64,000 nt of DNA from Hymenobacter taeanensis. GTDB taxonomy: Bacteria; Bacteroidota; Bacteroidia; Cytophagales; Hymenobacteraceae. How positions within the stretch are numbered: position 1 is the stretch's first letter; every line of letters begins with the position of its first letter. The translations under genes and the position numbers were made by a program. The notes under the pieces are model-generated. The model searched no databases, was not told the DNA's origin, and was given only the letters and a program-made list of their open reading frames with translations. This document shows, in pieces, positions 26,169 to 34,340 of the stretch. The stretch is from assembly GCF_013137895.1 (NCBI RefSeq), contig NZ_CP053538.1:1983501-2047500 (forward strand), in the 5' to 3' direction.

Positions 26169-26921
26169 CTAGTTATTGGCAAAGAAATACGTGGCATCTA
26201 ACATGAAGCCCCGGTTCTTGGATTGCGGATTATAGCCGATATAAGGGCTTGGATAGACGTTCTTAACGCCGTGGCTATAGGTGGCTTGCGCCTGCCAAGA
26301 GCCAAGCTTGTATCCGATGCCTACCTGATAGCCCGCATCAAGCCGCCGAAAAGCATTGACAGCATACGGATCAACCTTCCCAAACGTCACCTCCGAATCC
26401 CTCTTGAAACTGGTGGCGGCATAGGTTTGGTAATATTCCGAAGTGCGCATCGGTTTATCGAACTCGTCATGGTAGTGCCCACTCAGGCCTACGCCGAGAT
26501 ATGGACCAGCCAGCAGCTGCACGCCATGTACTGTAGCAACCATATTTACTGGCACCACTAAGTAGTTGAGCCGCAGATAGGTGAGGCTGTTGTTTTTGTA
26601 GGTTACTCCCTGCAGTTCAATAGTGCCGGTTTGCTTTTCACGGTAGCCTTTCTGAGTGAAAACAATGGCTGGCTGCAAGCTCAGCCACCCCAAGGCTGCC
26701 TCAAATACCAGCCCAGCCTGGCCGCCCCAATAGTTGTTACGCGTTTCCAGAGCGCGAAAATCAGGGGCAGCGGCGGTCATGCCAGTAAGTTGCCCACCCA
26801 CGCGCACACCGTAGCTGAGCTTTAATGGGCCAAGAGGCTCCACCTGTATGTGCACCTGCGCGGTAGTGGCCCGTGGTAGCCAGAAGAGTAACAAAGAGCT
26901 GATGGATAGAAGTTTGCGCAT
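26169..26921 (-). CDS. Outer-membrane beta-barrel protein
   Basis: The 250-residue protein has a signal peptide (MRKLLSISSLLLFWLPRATTAQ) and alternating amphipathic strands such as LSYGVRVGGQL, AALGWLSLQPAIVFTQKGYR, LNYLVVPVNMVATVHGVQLLAGPYLGVGLSG and ATYSHGVKN. The GPYLGVGLSG strand is typical of PorT-like/OMP_b-brl_2 proteins. It ends in an aromatic residue pair followed by ANN, not a perfect terminal Phe. It lies between the DUF4159 and moxR genes, about 40 bp after the first, so it may be the outer-membrane part of that cluster. Confidence 0.75.
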   Translation of the reverse strand: MRKLLSISSLLLFWLPRATTAQVHIQVEPLGPLKLSYGVRVGGQLTGMTAAAPDFRALETRNNYWGGQAGLVFEAALGWLSLQPAIVFTQKGYREKQTGTIELQGVTYKNNSLTYLRLNYLVVPVNMVATVHGVQLLAGPYLGVGLSGHYHDEFDKPMRTSEYYQTYAATSFKRDSEVTFGKVDPYAVNAFRRLDAGYQVGIGYKLGSWQAQATYSHGVKNVYPSPYIGYNPQSKNRGFMLDATYFFANN

Positions 26922-26961
26922 ATAAAGCGGCCAGTGAAGGTGGTAGAAATAGTATATATAA

Positions 26962-27585
26962 TTAAGCCGTTAGGGCATAGAGCAAGATATTCACACCAAA
27001 CTTGGTGTTGTCTTCGGCCAGGAAGCGCTTATTGCGGAAGTCGTAGTCCCACTCGCAGCCGTAGTCTTTGTTGGAGTAGAGCACGCCCAAGCGGCCGTTG
27101 ATTTCAATGCCTTTGAGGTAATCGTGCACCAGGTCGTCGCCCCAGCCGTTGAGCTCGAAGCCAGTGTTGGGTGGGCCCTCCGGAAACTTGAAAAACTGCG
27201 AGTAGATGGGGTGAGTTTTGGGTAGCTTTTTCAGGGCGGAGGCGCCGAAGCACACACGCATTTGCTCTTCAAAGCTGCGGGCAAATAGCCCGTCGATGTC
27301 GTGGTTGCAGTCATCCACAAACACAAAGCCTCCCCCCCGCACGTACTGCTCAAAGTTCTTGCGTTCAGCGGCGGAAAACTGCACCAGCCGATGCCCCGAG
27401 AGGTAGCAGAACGGGTAGCGGAAGAGCTCAGGCGAGTCAAGCGCCACTACTTTCTCTTTAGGGTTAACCGGTACCTTGGTGTATTGCACCAGGGAGTGGA
27501 GCAGGTTGGCGGGCATCCGCTCATCCACGGCATCCCAGTCGCCGGAGTGGTATTGCAGACGCACGAAAGTGAAGGAAGCAGGCAC
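26962..27585 (-). CDS. DUF4159 domain protein
   Basis: The 207-residue protein (GTG 27585; a TTG at 27609 would add eight residues) is a single DUF4159 domain: FVRLQYHSGDWDAVDERMPANLL at the N-terminus, then FCYLSGHRLVQFS, GGGFVFVDDCNHDIDG and HPIYSQFFKFPEGPP. The fold resembles a ThuA/GATase-like Rossmann domain. In Cytophagales the gene occurs with MoxR, DUF58 and TldD/PmbA genes, as here. The function is unknown. No signal peptide is evident with either start. It heads the run of minus-strand genes to 18341. Confidence 0.85.
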   Translation of the reverse strand: MPASFTFVRLQYHSGDWDAVDERMPANLLHSLVQYTKVPVNPKEKVVALDSPELFRYPFCYLSGHRLVQFSAAERKNFEQYVRGGGFVFVDDCNHDIDGLFARSFEEQMRVCFGASALKKLPKTHPIYSQFFKFPEGPPNTGFELNGWGDDLVHDYLKGIEINGRLGVLYSNKDYGCEWDYDFRNKRFLAEDNTKFGVNILLYALTA

Positions 27586-27723
27586 AGAAATGATGTAGTA
27601 ACCAGGCAAGGACGCAGGTCGAAACCCTAAGGTGGCTTAAGAAGGCAAGGAACTCTTGAATTTCAGGTGCCAGCAGGATAAAAATCCTTCTCGCGAGAAG
27701 CCAAACAGTATACACTCGCCCAC

Positions 27724-27731
27724 TAGTTTTG
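27724..27731 (+). promoter_or_regulatory. -7 box TAGTTTTG upstream of beta-barrel gene
   Basis: TAGTTTTG matches TAnnTTTG and lies about 50 bp before ATG 27782. No clear -33 TTG at the best spacing. Confidence 0.35.
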
Positions 27732-27781
27732 CGTTAGATCCAAAAAAATCTTCCTTTCCTACTCTTTACCTGCCTACTGCT

Positions 27782-28378
27782 ATGAAACACACCTTGCTCC
27801 TCATTCTGGCATTCATGCTGGCTGTTACCGCGGCACATGCGCAGTTTGGAGTAAAAGCCGGGATTAACGCCGCCGTGCTGGATGGTCAGGATCTGGGCGC
27901 TACTTCAACCAAATACAAGACTTATTACCACGCCGGCGTTTTCTATGAAGCCAAACTAATAGGCCCCATTTCTATTCAGCCCGAGGTACTGTATTCACTG
28001 CAGGGGGCATCCTTTAAAGACAATTTCAGTAGTTATGATGCCAAGCTGCATTACCTGAATGTACCTGTTCTGGCGAAGGTTACCGTAGGGCCCATATTTG
28101 TAGAAGCCGGGCCGCAGTTTGGGGTGTTGCTACGGCAGGAAGCAGATGGCCAGATTAGCACGTCTGCCTCGGGTAACGGGCCTTACAGCAGCTACAAGCG
28201 TGGCGACCTGAGCCTGTGCGCTGGTGGCGGCCTTAAGCTGGGTAATTTGTTGTTAGGCGGCCGGTTTAATGCGGGCGTCAATGACATCAACGACGTCAGG
28301 AACCTGAGCGGCACCAACGACCCCCGCCTCAGAAACCGCGTGATACAGGCCTACGCGGCGCTGCAGTTCGGGAAGTAG
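27782..28378 (+). CDS. Porin-family outer-membrane beta-barrel protein
   Basis: From ATG 27782 the protein has 198 residues, a signal peptide (MKHTLLLILAFMLAVTAAHAQ) and the family's first strand FGVKAGINAAVLDG. Typical strands follow (IGPISIQPEVLYSLQGASF, LHYLNVPVLAKVTVGPIFVEAGPQFGVLL, LCAGGGLKLGNLLLGGRFNAGVNDI), and the chain ends YAALQFGK. It is a small OMP_b-brl_2 barrel. The upstream reading to 27656 has no conserved sequence. It is the only plus-strand gene in this block and its end abuts the gene at 28380. Confidence 0.82.
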   Translation: MKHTLLLILAFMLAVTAAHAQFGVKAGINAAVLDGQDLGATSTKYKTYYHAGVFYEAKLIGPISIQPEVLYSLQGASFKDNFSSYDAKLHYLNVPVLAKVTVGPIFVEAGPQFGVLLRQEADGQISTSASGNGPYSSYKRGDLSLCAGGGLKLGNLLLGGRFNAGVNDINDVRNLSGTNDPRLRNRVIQAYAALQFGK

Positions 28379-28379
28379 C

Positions 28380-29048
28380 CTAGCGGGCAGTAGAGGTGGT
28401 AGTGAGCCAGGAATTGTACTCCTGAATAATACGAATCATGTCTTGGTACCGGTAGTCGGGGTGGCCGGCTATGATTTTAGCTGCCAGGTCCGGCGCATCA
28501 TGCATATAGGCCACCAGCTGCTCCTTGAACTTGCCGCGGCTGACCTGCACTAAAGGTTGCCCCTCGCGCCGCAGATACCAGCGGTTGTTAACGTAGGTAG
28601 CACCAGGGAGCATGGCAATGGCTGCACCCCCTATCGGAATTGGGATAGGTATGCTATTAGTTTCTGAGAGAGTAAAAAGCTCTACCGGGCCATCAAGCAG
28701 GCGGGGCGCCAATACCCGTTCACTCTTGCCATTCAGATATAGGGTTTCAGAGTAAAGCCCTTGCACCCGCATATGCTTTACTTTATCAACACTAATGAAC
28801 TTTGTAGCGGGACGCGGGCGCGAATCGGGTGGGACATCATAAAAGGGTAAGACTTTATGAAAGCCCTCCCAGCTTACTGGCACATACACCCGCACAGTAC
28901 GGCCTTCAGGTGTTAAAACCTTACCAAGCGCGTAGCCATTAAAATTTTGGGTGGTGTCAGCGGAAACAGGAATTTCCTGCGCATAGGCTGCAGAGGTGGC
29001 CGTTAGCCAAAAGCAAAGGCCCAAAGTGCGTTGCAGAAAAATATTCAC
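28380..29048 (-). CDS. Secreted protein of unknown function
   Basis: The 222-residue protein has a signal peptide (MNIFLQRTLGLCFWLTATSAAYAQ). The mature part is beta-rich, with a ...GKVLTPEGRTVRVYVP opening, a repetitive segment IPIPIPIGGAAIAM and a helical end (YMHDAPDLAAKIIAGHPDYRYQDMIRIIQEYNSWL). I do not recognise the family; exported Bacteroidota proteins of this style are often annotated as hypothetical. It lies downstream of pmbA copy 1, beyond the palindrome at 29116-29194. Confidence 0.6.
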   Translation of the reverse strand: MNIFLQRTLGLCFWLTATSAAYAQEIPVSADTTQNFNGYALGKVLTPEGRTVRVYVPVSWEGFHKVLPFYDVPPDSRPRPATKFISVDKVKHMRVQGLYSETLYLNGKSERVLAPRLLDGPVELFTLSETNSIPIPIPIGGAAIAMLPGATYVNNRWYLRREGQPLVQVSRGKFKEQLVAYMHDAPDLAAKIIAGHPDYRYQDMIRIIQEYNSWLTTTSTAR

Positions 29049-29115
29049 GACGAGTAACTAATAATAAACTAGTAGCAGTGCCAGACCTCCTGCAACTGTT
29101 GCGCGGTGCGTAAAT

Positions 29116-29194
29116 AACTGTCATTCCGAGTCTGCAGAGAAGGGATACCATCACCAAGCGAGTGATAATTCTCCCAGCAGTCGGAATGACAGTT
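29116..29194. repeat. Palindromic repeat, GTCATTCCGA family, after pmbA copy 1
   Basis: AACTGTCATTCCGA at 29116-29129 is mirrored by TCGGAATGACAGTT at 29181-29194; the inner parts pair imperfectly. The right end lies 4 bp from the pmbA stop, the same position as the repeat at the end of pmbA copy 2 (32779-32862). Confidence 0.8.
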
Positions 29195-29198
29195 CTGT

Positions 29199-30524
29199 TT
29201 ACACGGCGTCGGAAAGACTGGTGAAGGTGAAGTCCCGGATTTTGAGCGGAGGTACCAGGTTGCCACCCAGGCGTACGGGCCGCCCAATGGCCTCAATGTT
29301 GTTGAGCATAATCACGGGGCTCTCATTGAAGCGGAAGTTCTTCACCGGGAACTTGATCTTGCCGTTCTCGATGTAAAACGTTCCGTCGCGGGTCAGGCCA
29401 GTGAACAGCAGCGTCTGCGGGTCCACGTCGCGGATGTACCACAGGCGCGTCACCAGAATGCCTTTCTCGGTGCTCTTAATCAGGTCCTGCACACTTTGGG
29501 TACCGCCCTCCATGATGAAGTTGCCGGAAAAGGCCGTAGGCTCGGCGCCGCTTTTCTGGGCCCAGTAGCGGGAGTAGTAAAGATTCTTCACCACGCCCTT
29601 TTCCACCCAGTTCATGCGCTTCACAGGCAGGCCTTCGCCATCAAATACCGAGCTGGGAGCCTGGGCGTTAAGCGGATCGGAATAGATGCTGATGCGCGAA
29701 TCAAACAGCTTTTCGCCCTTGCGGTTGCCGCCGCCCTTTTTGCTAAGGAAGGAGCGACCTTCATCGGCTTCTCGTGCTCCGAAGGAGTAAATCAGGTTAT
29801 TCAGCAACCCCTCATCCGAAACCAGGGCGGCAGGTTCCAGAATCACGGTGTACTTGCCGGGCTCCAGGGCCTTGGCGTTGCGCGAGCCGGCCGCCTTGTC
29901 TACCGCAATCTGGGTCAGGGCTTTGGCGTTGAACTTCGATACGTCGGTGAAATCGGCCACAGCATAGCCGGAGCCAGTGCCATCGGGCGTGCGCACCGTT
30001 ACCGAGAAGTCTAGGCCAGTGCTTTGCTGGTAGGCCTCCAGGCCTTTGCTGTTGCGCAGGGCCTGAAAGTAGGCCCCGTCTTCGAGGTAGCCGGCGGCCG
30101 TAAGTTGCTTGTCAACGGCCAGAGCAATGCTATCTGCGGCCACCTGGGCCCGGAAGTCGGGCTTGATGGCGGCGGTGCTGGCGGCGTAGCTTACGGGCGT
30201 GAGGTACTGCTGTGGCCCCAGCATAGGCATATACTCGGGGTCTTCGGGCGCAAGGCGGGCAATTTCCTCGGCGCGCTGCACGCAGCGGCGCAGGGTGGCA
30301 TCGTCGAACTGGTTGCAGGTAGCCACGCCACTGCGCTTACCAAACCGCGACTCCACCACCATCGAGATATTGTCGGACAGGCCGGCCGTGCTCACGTTGT
30401 TGCGGGCGTAGCGGATGTTGCCCACCGTGCGCCCGTTCAGGTTGGCCTGGCACTCATCGGCGGTGCTGAAGCTCAGCACCTTCTTAAGAATAGCTTGAGC
30501 TTCGTCTTTGGAAAGTATAGCCAT
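29199..30524 (-). CDS. pmbA: PmbA/TldE-family protein, copy 1
   Basis: The 441-residue protein belongs to the PmbA/TldE branch of the TldD family. Typical stretches are the N-terminal VLSFSTADECQANL, SMVVESRFGKRSGVATCNQFDD, RTPDGTGSGYAVADF and the C-terminal LLFTGLTRDGTFYIENGKIKFPVKNFRFNESP. TldE is the non-metal half of a heterodimeric protease that degrades or trims unfolded peptides. It has no HExxxH motif and no signal peptide. It follows tldD copy 1, separated by 169 bp containing a palindrome. A close paralogue lies at 32867-34201. Confidence 0.92.
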   Translation of the reverse strand: MAILSKDEAQAILKKVLSFSTADECQANLNGRTVGNIRYARNNVSTAGLSDNISMVVESRFGKRSGVATCNQFDDATLRRCVQRAEEIARLAPEDPEYMPMLGPQQYLTPVSYAASTAAIKPDFRAQVAADSIALAVDKQLTAAGYLEDGAYFQALRNSKGLEAYQQSTGLDFSVTVRTPDGTGSGYAVADFTDVSKFNAKALTQIAVDKAAGSRNAKALEPGKYTVILEPAALVSDEGLLNNLIYSFGAREADEGRSFLSKKGGGNRKGEKLFDSRISIYSDPLNAQAPSSVFDGEGLPVKRMNWVEKGVVKNLYYSRYWAQKSGAEPTAFSGNFIMEGGTQSVQDLIKSTEKGILVTRLWYIRDVDPQTLLFTGLTRDGTFYIENGKIKFPVKNFRFNESPVIMLNNIEAIGRPVRLGGNLVPPLKIRDFTFTSLSDAV

Positions 30525-30574
30525 AAAGGAAAGGCAGATTTCTAATGGGAGAGTGGCCTAGAGTGTCTAACTCC

Positions 30575-30675
30575 AGACCGTCCTGCTGAGCGCAGCCGAA
30601 GCATCTCTACCTCTGGCTAACTACTGGCCTAGAGAAGCGGTAGAGATGCTTCGGCTGCGCTCAGCATGACGGTTC
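30575..30675. repeat. Palindromic repeat, GCTGAGCGCAGCC family, between pmbA and tldD copy 1
   Basis: The arm at 30575-30611 (core GCTGAGCGCAGCCGAAGCAT) is the inverse complement of 30640-30675, with one mismatch in the core. The loop contains GGCCTA. The sequence family differs from the repeat in the equivalent gap of the second gene pair. Confidence 0.88.
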
Positions 30676-30693
30676 TTTATATGGAGTAGTGGC

Positions 30694-32346
30694 CTAGCTG
30701 AGTTTGCGGGCCGTGTTAATCACGTTCACGGCGTTGAAGCGCGTAGTGGCCGAGCCGTGGCTTACCGCCGAGCTTTGCGAAGGCTGGCCTTTGCCATCGT
30801 TAAAGAAGCCCGCAAACCGGTAGTCCGACTGGTCGCAGCTACCGGCGCAGCTGTTCCAGAACTCCAGCGTATTAGTTTGGTAGGCCACATCCTCCAGCAT
30901 GCCGGTAATCTTGCCTTTCTCGATGGCGTAGAACACCTGCCCACCAAACTGGGAGTTGTAGCGCTGCTGGTCAATGGAAAAGGAACCGTTGCCAGCAATG
31001 TAAATGCCTTTATCGACGCCTTTTACCAGCTCATCCACACTCATTTTGGTGGTGCTGGGCTTCAGGCTCACGTTGGGCATGCGCTGGAATTGCACATCAC
31101 TCCACGACTGCGCGTAGCAGCACCCGTCAGATTCCGTCTGACCCACAATGTGGGCCTGATCCCGGATCTTCTCGTAGTTCACGAGCTTGCCCTGCTCAAT
31201 CAGGTTCCACTCTTTGGTCTTTACACCTTCGTCGTCGTAGCCTACGGCGCCCAGTGAACCGGGCTGCAGCTTATCGGCCACAATATTTACTTGCTTAGAG
31301 CCGTAGGGCTGGCCTTTGGCCTTCCACTCCAGCGTGGCAAAGGAGGTGCCGGCGTAGTTGGCCTCGTAGCCCAGCACGCGGTCGAGCTCTAAGGGGTGGC
31401 CTACCGACTCGTGGATGGTCAGGCCCAGGTGGTGCGGGTCCAGTACGAGGTCGTACTTGCCAGGCGTTACTGATTTGGCCGTCAGCTTTTCCTTGGCTTG
31501 CTTGGCGGCGCGGGCAGCGTCCTCCAGCATGTCGTAGCTGTACTTGTAGCCAATAACATCGGAGCCGGCGGGGCCTGCTACTTTGTCCTCGGCTTTGGGC
31601 GTGAGGTACTCGTAACCCAAGCCCATGGGAGAGCTTAACGACTGCCGGCTGCGGAACTTGCCCGAAGCACGGTCAACCACCGTTACGCCAAACGTGGGGT
31701 AAATGCGGTGAATGTCCTGATCGATGTAAGAACCGTCGGTAGAGGCAAAGTACTTCTGCTCGTTTACCTGAAACAGCACCGAGTTTACGAAGCTCGCGCC
31801 GTTATCGAGGGCCTTGGCATTGGCCGCTAGCAACAAATCAACTTTATCCTTAATCGGCACCTCGAAGGCGTTCTGCTTGATGGGCGCTTTCCAGGAAACT
31901 TCGCCGTAGCCCTTTTGCGGGGCCAGCTGCACCTTCTCCTTCTGTACTTTGGAGTTGGCTTTGGCAATTTCTACGGCCAGCTGAGCGGCCTTGGCCATTC
32001 CGGCCTCCGTGACAATGTTGGTGGCGGCAAAGCCCCAGGTACCATTGGCAATTACCCGAATACCGGCGCCGTAACTCTCCGTGCTGGCAATGTTCTGCAC
32101 CTGCTTCTCGCGGGTGAAAATGCCTTGGTTGAGGTAGCGCCCAATTCGTACATCGGTATAAGTGGCGCCAGCGGCTTTGGCAGCGTTTAGCGCGGCATCG
32201 GCTAGGCGCTTCTTCACGGCTACATCCACACCGTCGGCCAATAGTTGGGCCGGATCAACCAGCGTTCCGCTGAAACCCGGAATAGAAGGCAGCCACAGCG
32301 CCCCGGTCGCTAGGCCAGTCAGGCCCACAAAATCACGTCTTTTCAA
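30694..32346 (-). CDS. tldD: TldD-family zinc metalloprotease with Tat-like signal, copy 1
   Basis: The 550-residue protein has the metal motif HESVGH at 312-317 (TIHESVGHPLELDRVLGYEANYAG) and C-terminal Cys residues (NSCAGSCDQ) in the place of the third ligand of TldD. It begins KRRDFVGLTGLATGALWLP, a twin-Arg followed by a hydrophobic stretch, consistent with Tat export or anchoring; E. coli TldD lacks this. The first codon is TTG. TldD works with TldE/PmbA as a peptidase of unstructured peptides, including RiPP leaders. It is the first gene of pair 1, upstream of pmbA copy 1. Confidence 0.92.
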   Translation of the reverse strand: MKRRDFVGLTGLATGALWLPSIPGFSGTLVDPAQLLADGVDVAVKKRLADAALNAAKAAGATYTDVRIGRYLNQGIFTREKQVQNIASTESYGAGIRVIANGTWGFAATNIVTEAGMAKAAQLAVEIAKANSKVQKEKVQLAPQKGYGEVSWKAPIKQNAFEVPIKDKVDLLLAANAKALDNGASFVNSVLFQVNEQKYFASTDGSYIDQDIHRIYPTFGVTVVDRASGKFRSRQSLSSPMGLGYEYLTPKAEDKVAGPAGSDVIGYKYSYDMLEDAARAAKQAKEKLTAKSVTPGKYDLVLDPHHLGLTIHESVGHPLELDRVLGYEANYAGTSFATLEWKAKGQPYGSKQVNIVADKLQPGSLGAVGYDDEGVKTKEWNLIEQGKLVNYEKIRDQAHIVGQTESDGCCYAQSWSDVQFQRMPNVSLKPSTTKMSVDELVKGVDKGIYIAGNGSFSIDQQRYNSQFGGQVFYAIEKGKITGMLEDVAYQTNTLEFWNSCAGSCDQSDYRFAGFFNDGKGQPSQSSAVSHGSATTRFNAVNVINTARKLS

Positions 32347-32380
32347 AAGAGTACAGGTTTGGAAGTGTGGAAGGGTAAAT

Positions 32381-32458
32381 TGTCATTCCGAGCGAAGCGA
32401 GGAACCTGGGAGATGGCCCAGGGGCTAACTTAAATTCCTCATTTCGCATGGAATGACA
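32381..32458. repeat. Palindromic repeat, GTCATTCCGAG family, left edge of GIY-YIG cassette
   Basis: The arm TGTCATTCCGAGCGAAGCGA begins at 32381 and its inverse ends GGAATGACA at 32458. The right end touches the stop codon of the GIY-YIG gene (32459). Confidence 0.85.
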
Positions 32459-32761
32459 TCACGCCATTATTTCATTAGTTAAGTCTCGCCAATCAGGATT
32501 GGTACTGGCAATCAACGCGTCTTTCTTCTGGCGTCTCCAGCCTTTCAACTCTTTTTCACGGGCAATAGCTTGATTGATATCACCAAACTCTTCCCAGTGC
32601 ACAAAGTGGTTGCAGAAATAGCGTCCGGCGAATGTCTGGCGTTGGCCTTCGTTATCCGCGCGCTCCTCAAGGCGGCGTTGCAGATCATTGGTTACGCCGA
32701 TATATAAGGTAGTGCGTTTAGGATTGGTCACGAGGTACACATAGTAATGATGATAGCGCAT
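32459..32761 (-). CDS. GIY-YIG endonuclease, small, palindrome-bounded
   Basis: The 100-residue protein is a lone GIY-YIG domain of the YhbQ/UvrC-N type: YYVYLVTNPKRTTLYIGVTNDLQRRL (the Y-x-Y and Y-I-G strands plus the catalytic Arg), FCNHFVHWEEFGDINQAIAREKELKGWRRQKKDALI with the conserved Glu. It is intact. It lies between tldD copy 1 and pmbA copy 2, enclosed by palindromes at 32381-32458 and 32779-32862. In Bacteroidota such single-domain nucleases are scattered; their role is unknown. The setting suggests a link with the spread of the repeats. Confidence 0.9.
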   Translation of the reverse strand: MRYHHYYVYLVTNPKRTTLYIGVTNDLQRRLEERADNEGQRQTFAGRYFCNHFVHWEEFGDINQAIAREKELKGWRRQKKDALIASTNPDWRDLTNEIMA

Positions 32762-32778
32762 AAAATTGATTTAACTCT

Positions 32779-32862
32779 GGTTATCAATCCGAGCACAGTG
32801 AAGATCTGGCTCATGCAGTAAAAGGAACCCCCAGATTCCTCGCTGCGCTCGGAATGACAATT
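32779..32862. repeat. Palindromic repeat, GTCATTCCGAG family, right edge of GIY-YIG cassette
   Basis: The right arm at 32832-32862 (CAGATTCCTCGCTGCGCTCG, then GAATGACAATT) is well conserved. The left arm 32779-32810 is a decayed inverse (ATCCGAGCACAGTGAAGATC). It ends 4 bp from the pmbA copy 2 stop. Confidence 0.75.
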
Positions 32863-32866
32863 CTAC

Positions 32867-34201
32867 TTACACGGCGTCGGAAAGGCTGGTGAAGGTGAAG
32901 TCCCGAATTTTGAGCGGGGGCACCAGGTTACCGCCTACGCGCACCGGCTTACCAATAGCTTCCAGGTTGTTAAGCATAATAATCGGCGACTCGTTGAAGC
33001 GGAAGTTCTTCACGGGATGCTTGATCTTGCCGTTTTCGATGTAGAAGGTTCCGTCGCGGGTGAGGCCGGTGTACAGCAACGTTTGCGGGTCAACGGGGCG
33101 GATATACCACAGGCGCGTTACCAGAATACCGCGCTGAGTGCCTTTGATAAGGTCAGCGGTGCTTTGGGTGCCGCCTTCCATTATCCAACCACCGGGGCGG
33201 GGTAGGTCCGGAATGCTGTTCTTTTGGGCCCAGTAGCGCGTAGAGTAGAGGTTTTTCACTACTCCCTTTTCAATCCAGGTTACCTTTTGCTGGGGCCGAC
33301 CGTCGCCGGAGAAAGTGAGGTCCGCAATTTCCGGGTTGGTAGGGTCGGAGTAGATGGTTACGCGCTCATCGAAAAGCTTTTCGCCCTTACGGTTGCCACC
33401 GCCCTTTTTGCTCAAAAACGAGCGGCCTTCGTCGGCGTTGCGCGCGTCAAGAGCACTCATCAAAGCCTGCATCAGCGACGCGTCGGTGTTGGCAACGAGG
33501 GCAGCGGGCTCCAGAATTACGGTGTACTTGCCGGGCTCCAGGGCCTTGGCATTGCGCGAGCCGGCCGCTTTATCGGCGGCAATGCGGGTCAGCAGAGCCG
33601 CGTCAAACTTGCTGGCGTCGTTGTAGTCGGCGGTGGCGTAGCCGGAGCCGGTGCCGTCGGGCGTGCGCACCGTGATGCTGAACTCCAGGCCACTGCGCTG
33701 CTGGTAGGCCTCCAGGCCCTTGTTGTTGCGCTTGGCCACAAATCCGGCCGAGTCGTTGAGGAAGGCCGCAGAGGTCAGCTTTTTCTCGTCGCAGATTTTC
33801 ATGCTGGCGCCTACCTGCTCAGCGCGGTAAGCGGGCGTGATGTTGGCCGTGCTCTTGGCAAACGCCTGCGGCGACTCCAGGTATTTCTGGGGGCCGAGCA
33901 GGGGCATATATTCGGGGCTCTCGGGCGCGAGGCGGGCAATTTCCTCAGCGCGCTGCACGCAGCGGCGCAGGGTGGCGTCGTCAAACTCATTGCAGGTGGC
34001 CACGCCACTGCGCTTGCCGAAGCGGGCCTCCACGGACAGGGCTACGTTATCAATGCCGCCGCTGGTGCTGATGGAGTTGCGGGCCGAGCGTACGTTGCCG
34101 CCCGTTGAGCCAGTTAGAGTGGCTTCGCACTCATCGGCGGTGCTAAAGCTCAGAACCTTCTTAAGGATGGCCTGAGATTCGTCTTTGGAAAGTATTGCCA
34201 T
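32867..34201 (-). CDS. pmbA: PmbA/TldE-family protein, copy 2
   Basis: The 444-residue paralogue of copy 1 shares nearly all landmarks (VLSFSTADECEATL, SGVATCNEFDDATLRRCVQR, RTPDGTGSGYATADY, RSFLSKKGGGNRKGEKLFD, LLYTGLTRDGTFYIENGKIK). Differences are concentrated in the middle (residues about 110-150 and 225-260), so the copies have diverged rather than arisen recently. It lacks a metal motif, as expected for TldE, and has no signal peptide. It lies downstream of tldD copy 2 with a 139-bp palindromic gap. Confidence 0.92.
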   Translation of the reverse strand: MAILSKDESQAILKKVLSFSTADECEATLTGSTGGNVRSARNSISTSGGIDNVALSVEARFGKRSGVATCNEFDDATLRRCVQRAEEIARLAPESPEYMPLLGPQKYLESPQAFAKSTANITPAYRAEQVGASMKICDEKKLTSAAFLNDSAGFVAKRNNKGLEAYQQRSGLEFSITVRTPDGTGSGYATADYNDASKFDAALLTRIAADKAAGSRNAKALEPGKYTVILEPAALVANTDASLMQALMSALDARNADEGRSFLSKKGGGNRKGEKLFDERVTIYSDPTNPEIADLTFSGDGRPQQKVTWIEKGVVKNLYSTRYWAQKNSIPDLPRPGGWIMEGGTQSTADLIKGTQRGILVTRLWYIRPVDPQTLLYTGLTRDGTFYIENGKIKHPVKNFRFNESPIIMLNNLEAIGKPVRVGGNLVPPLKIRDFTFTSLSDAV

Positions 34202-34243
34202 TGCGTATTGTGCTGATTTCTGATGGGGAGAGATGCTGTTCTA

Positions 34244-34330
34244 GCTGTCATTCCGACCGCAGGGAGGAATCTGGGTCAGCGTAATGCTGGTTTGTCACCC
34301 AGGTTCCTCGCTTTCGCTCGGAATGGCAGC
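34244..34330. repeat. Palindromic repeat, GTCATTCCGA family, between pmbA and tldD copy 2
   Basis: The arm 34244-34276 (GCTGTCATTCCGACCGCAGG, then GAGGAATCTGGGT) is matched inversely by 34297-34330 (ACCCAGGTTCCTCGCTTTCG, then CTCGGAATGGCAGC). Confidence 0.85.
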
Positions 34331-34340
34331 CAGGAGTGGC

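Noticed and set aside
33224..34108. Long plus-strand open frame over pmbA copy 2, and a similar one at 34797-35906 over tldD copy 2
   Set aside because: They are reverse-strand shadows of GC-rich, conserved genes; the products have no domain pattern and the minus-strand products are clear families.
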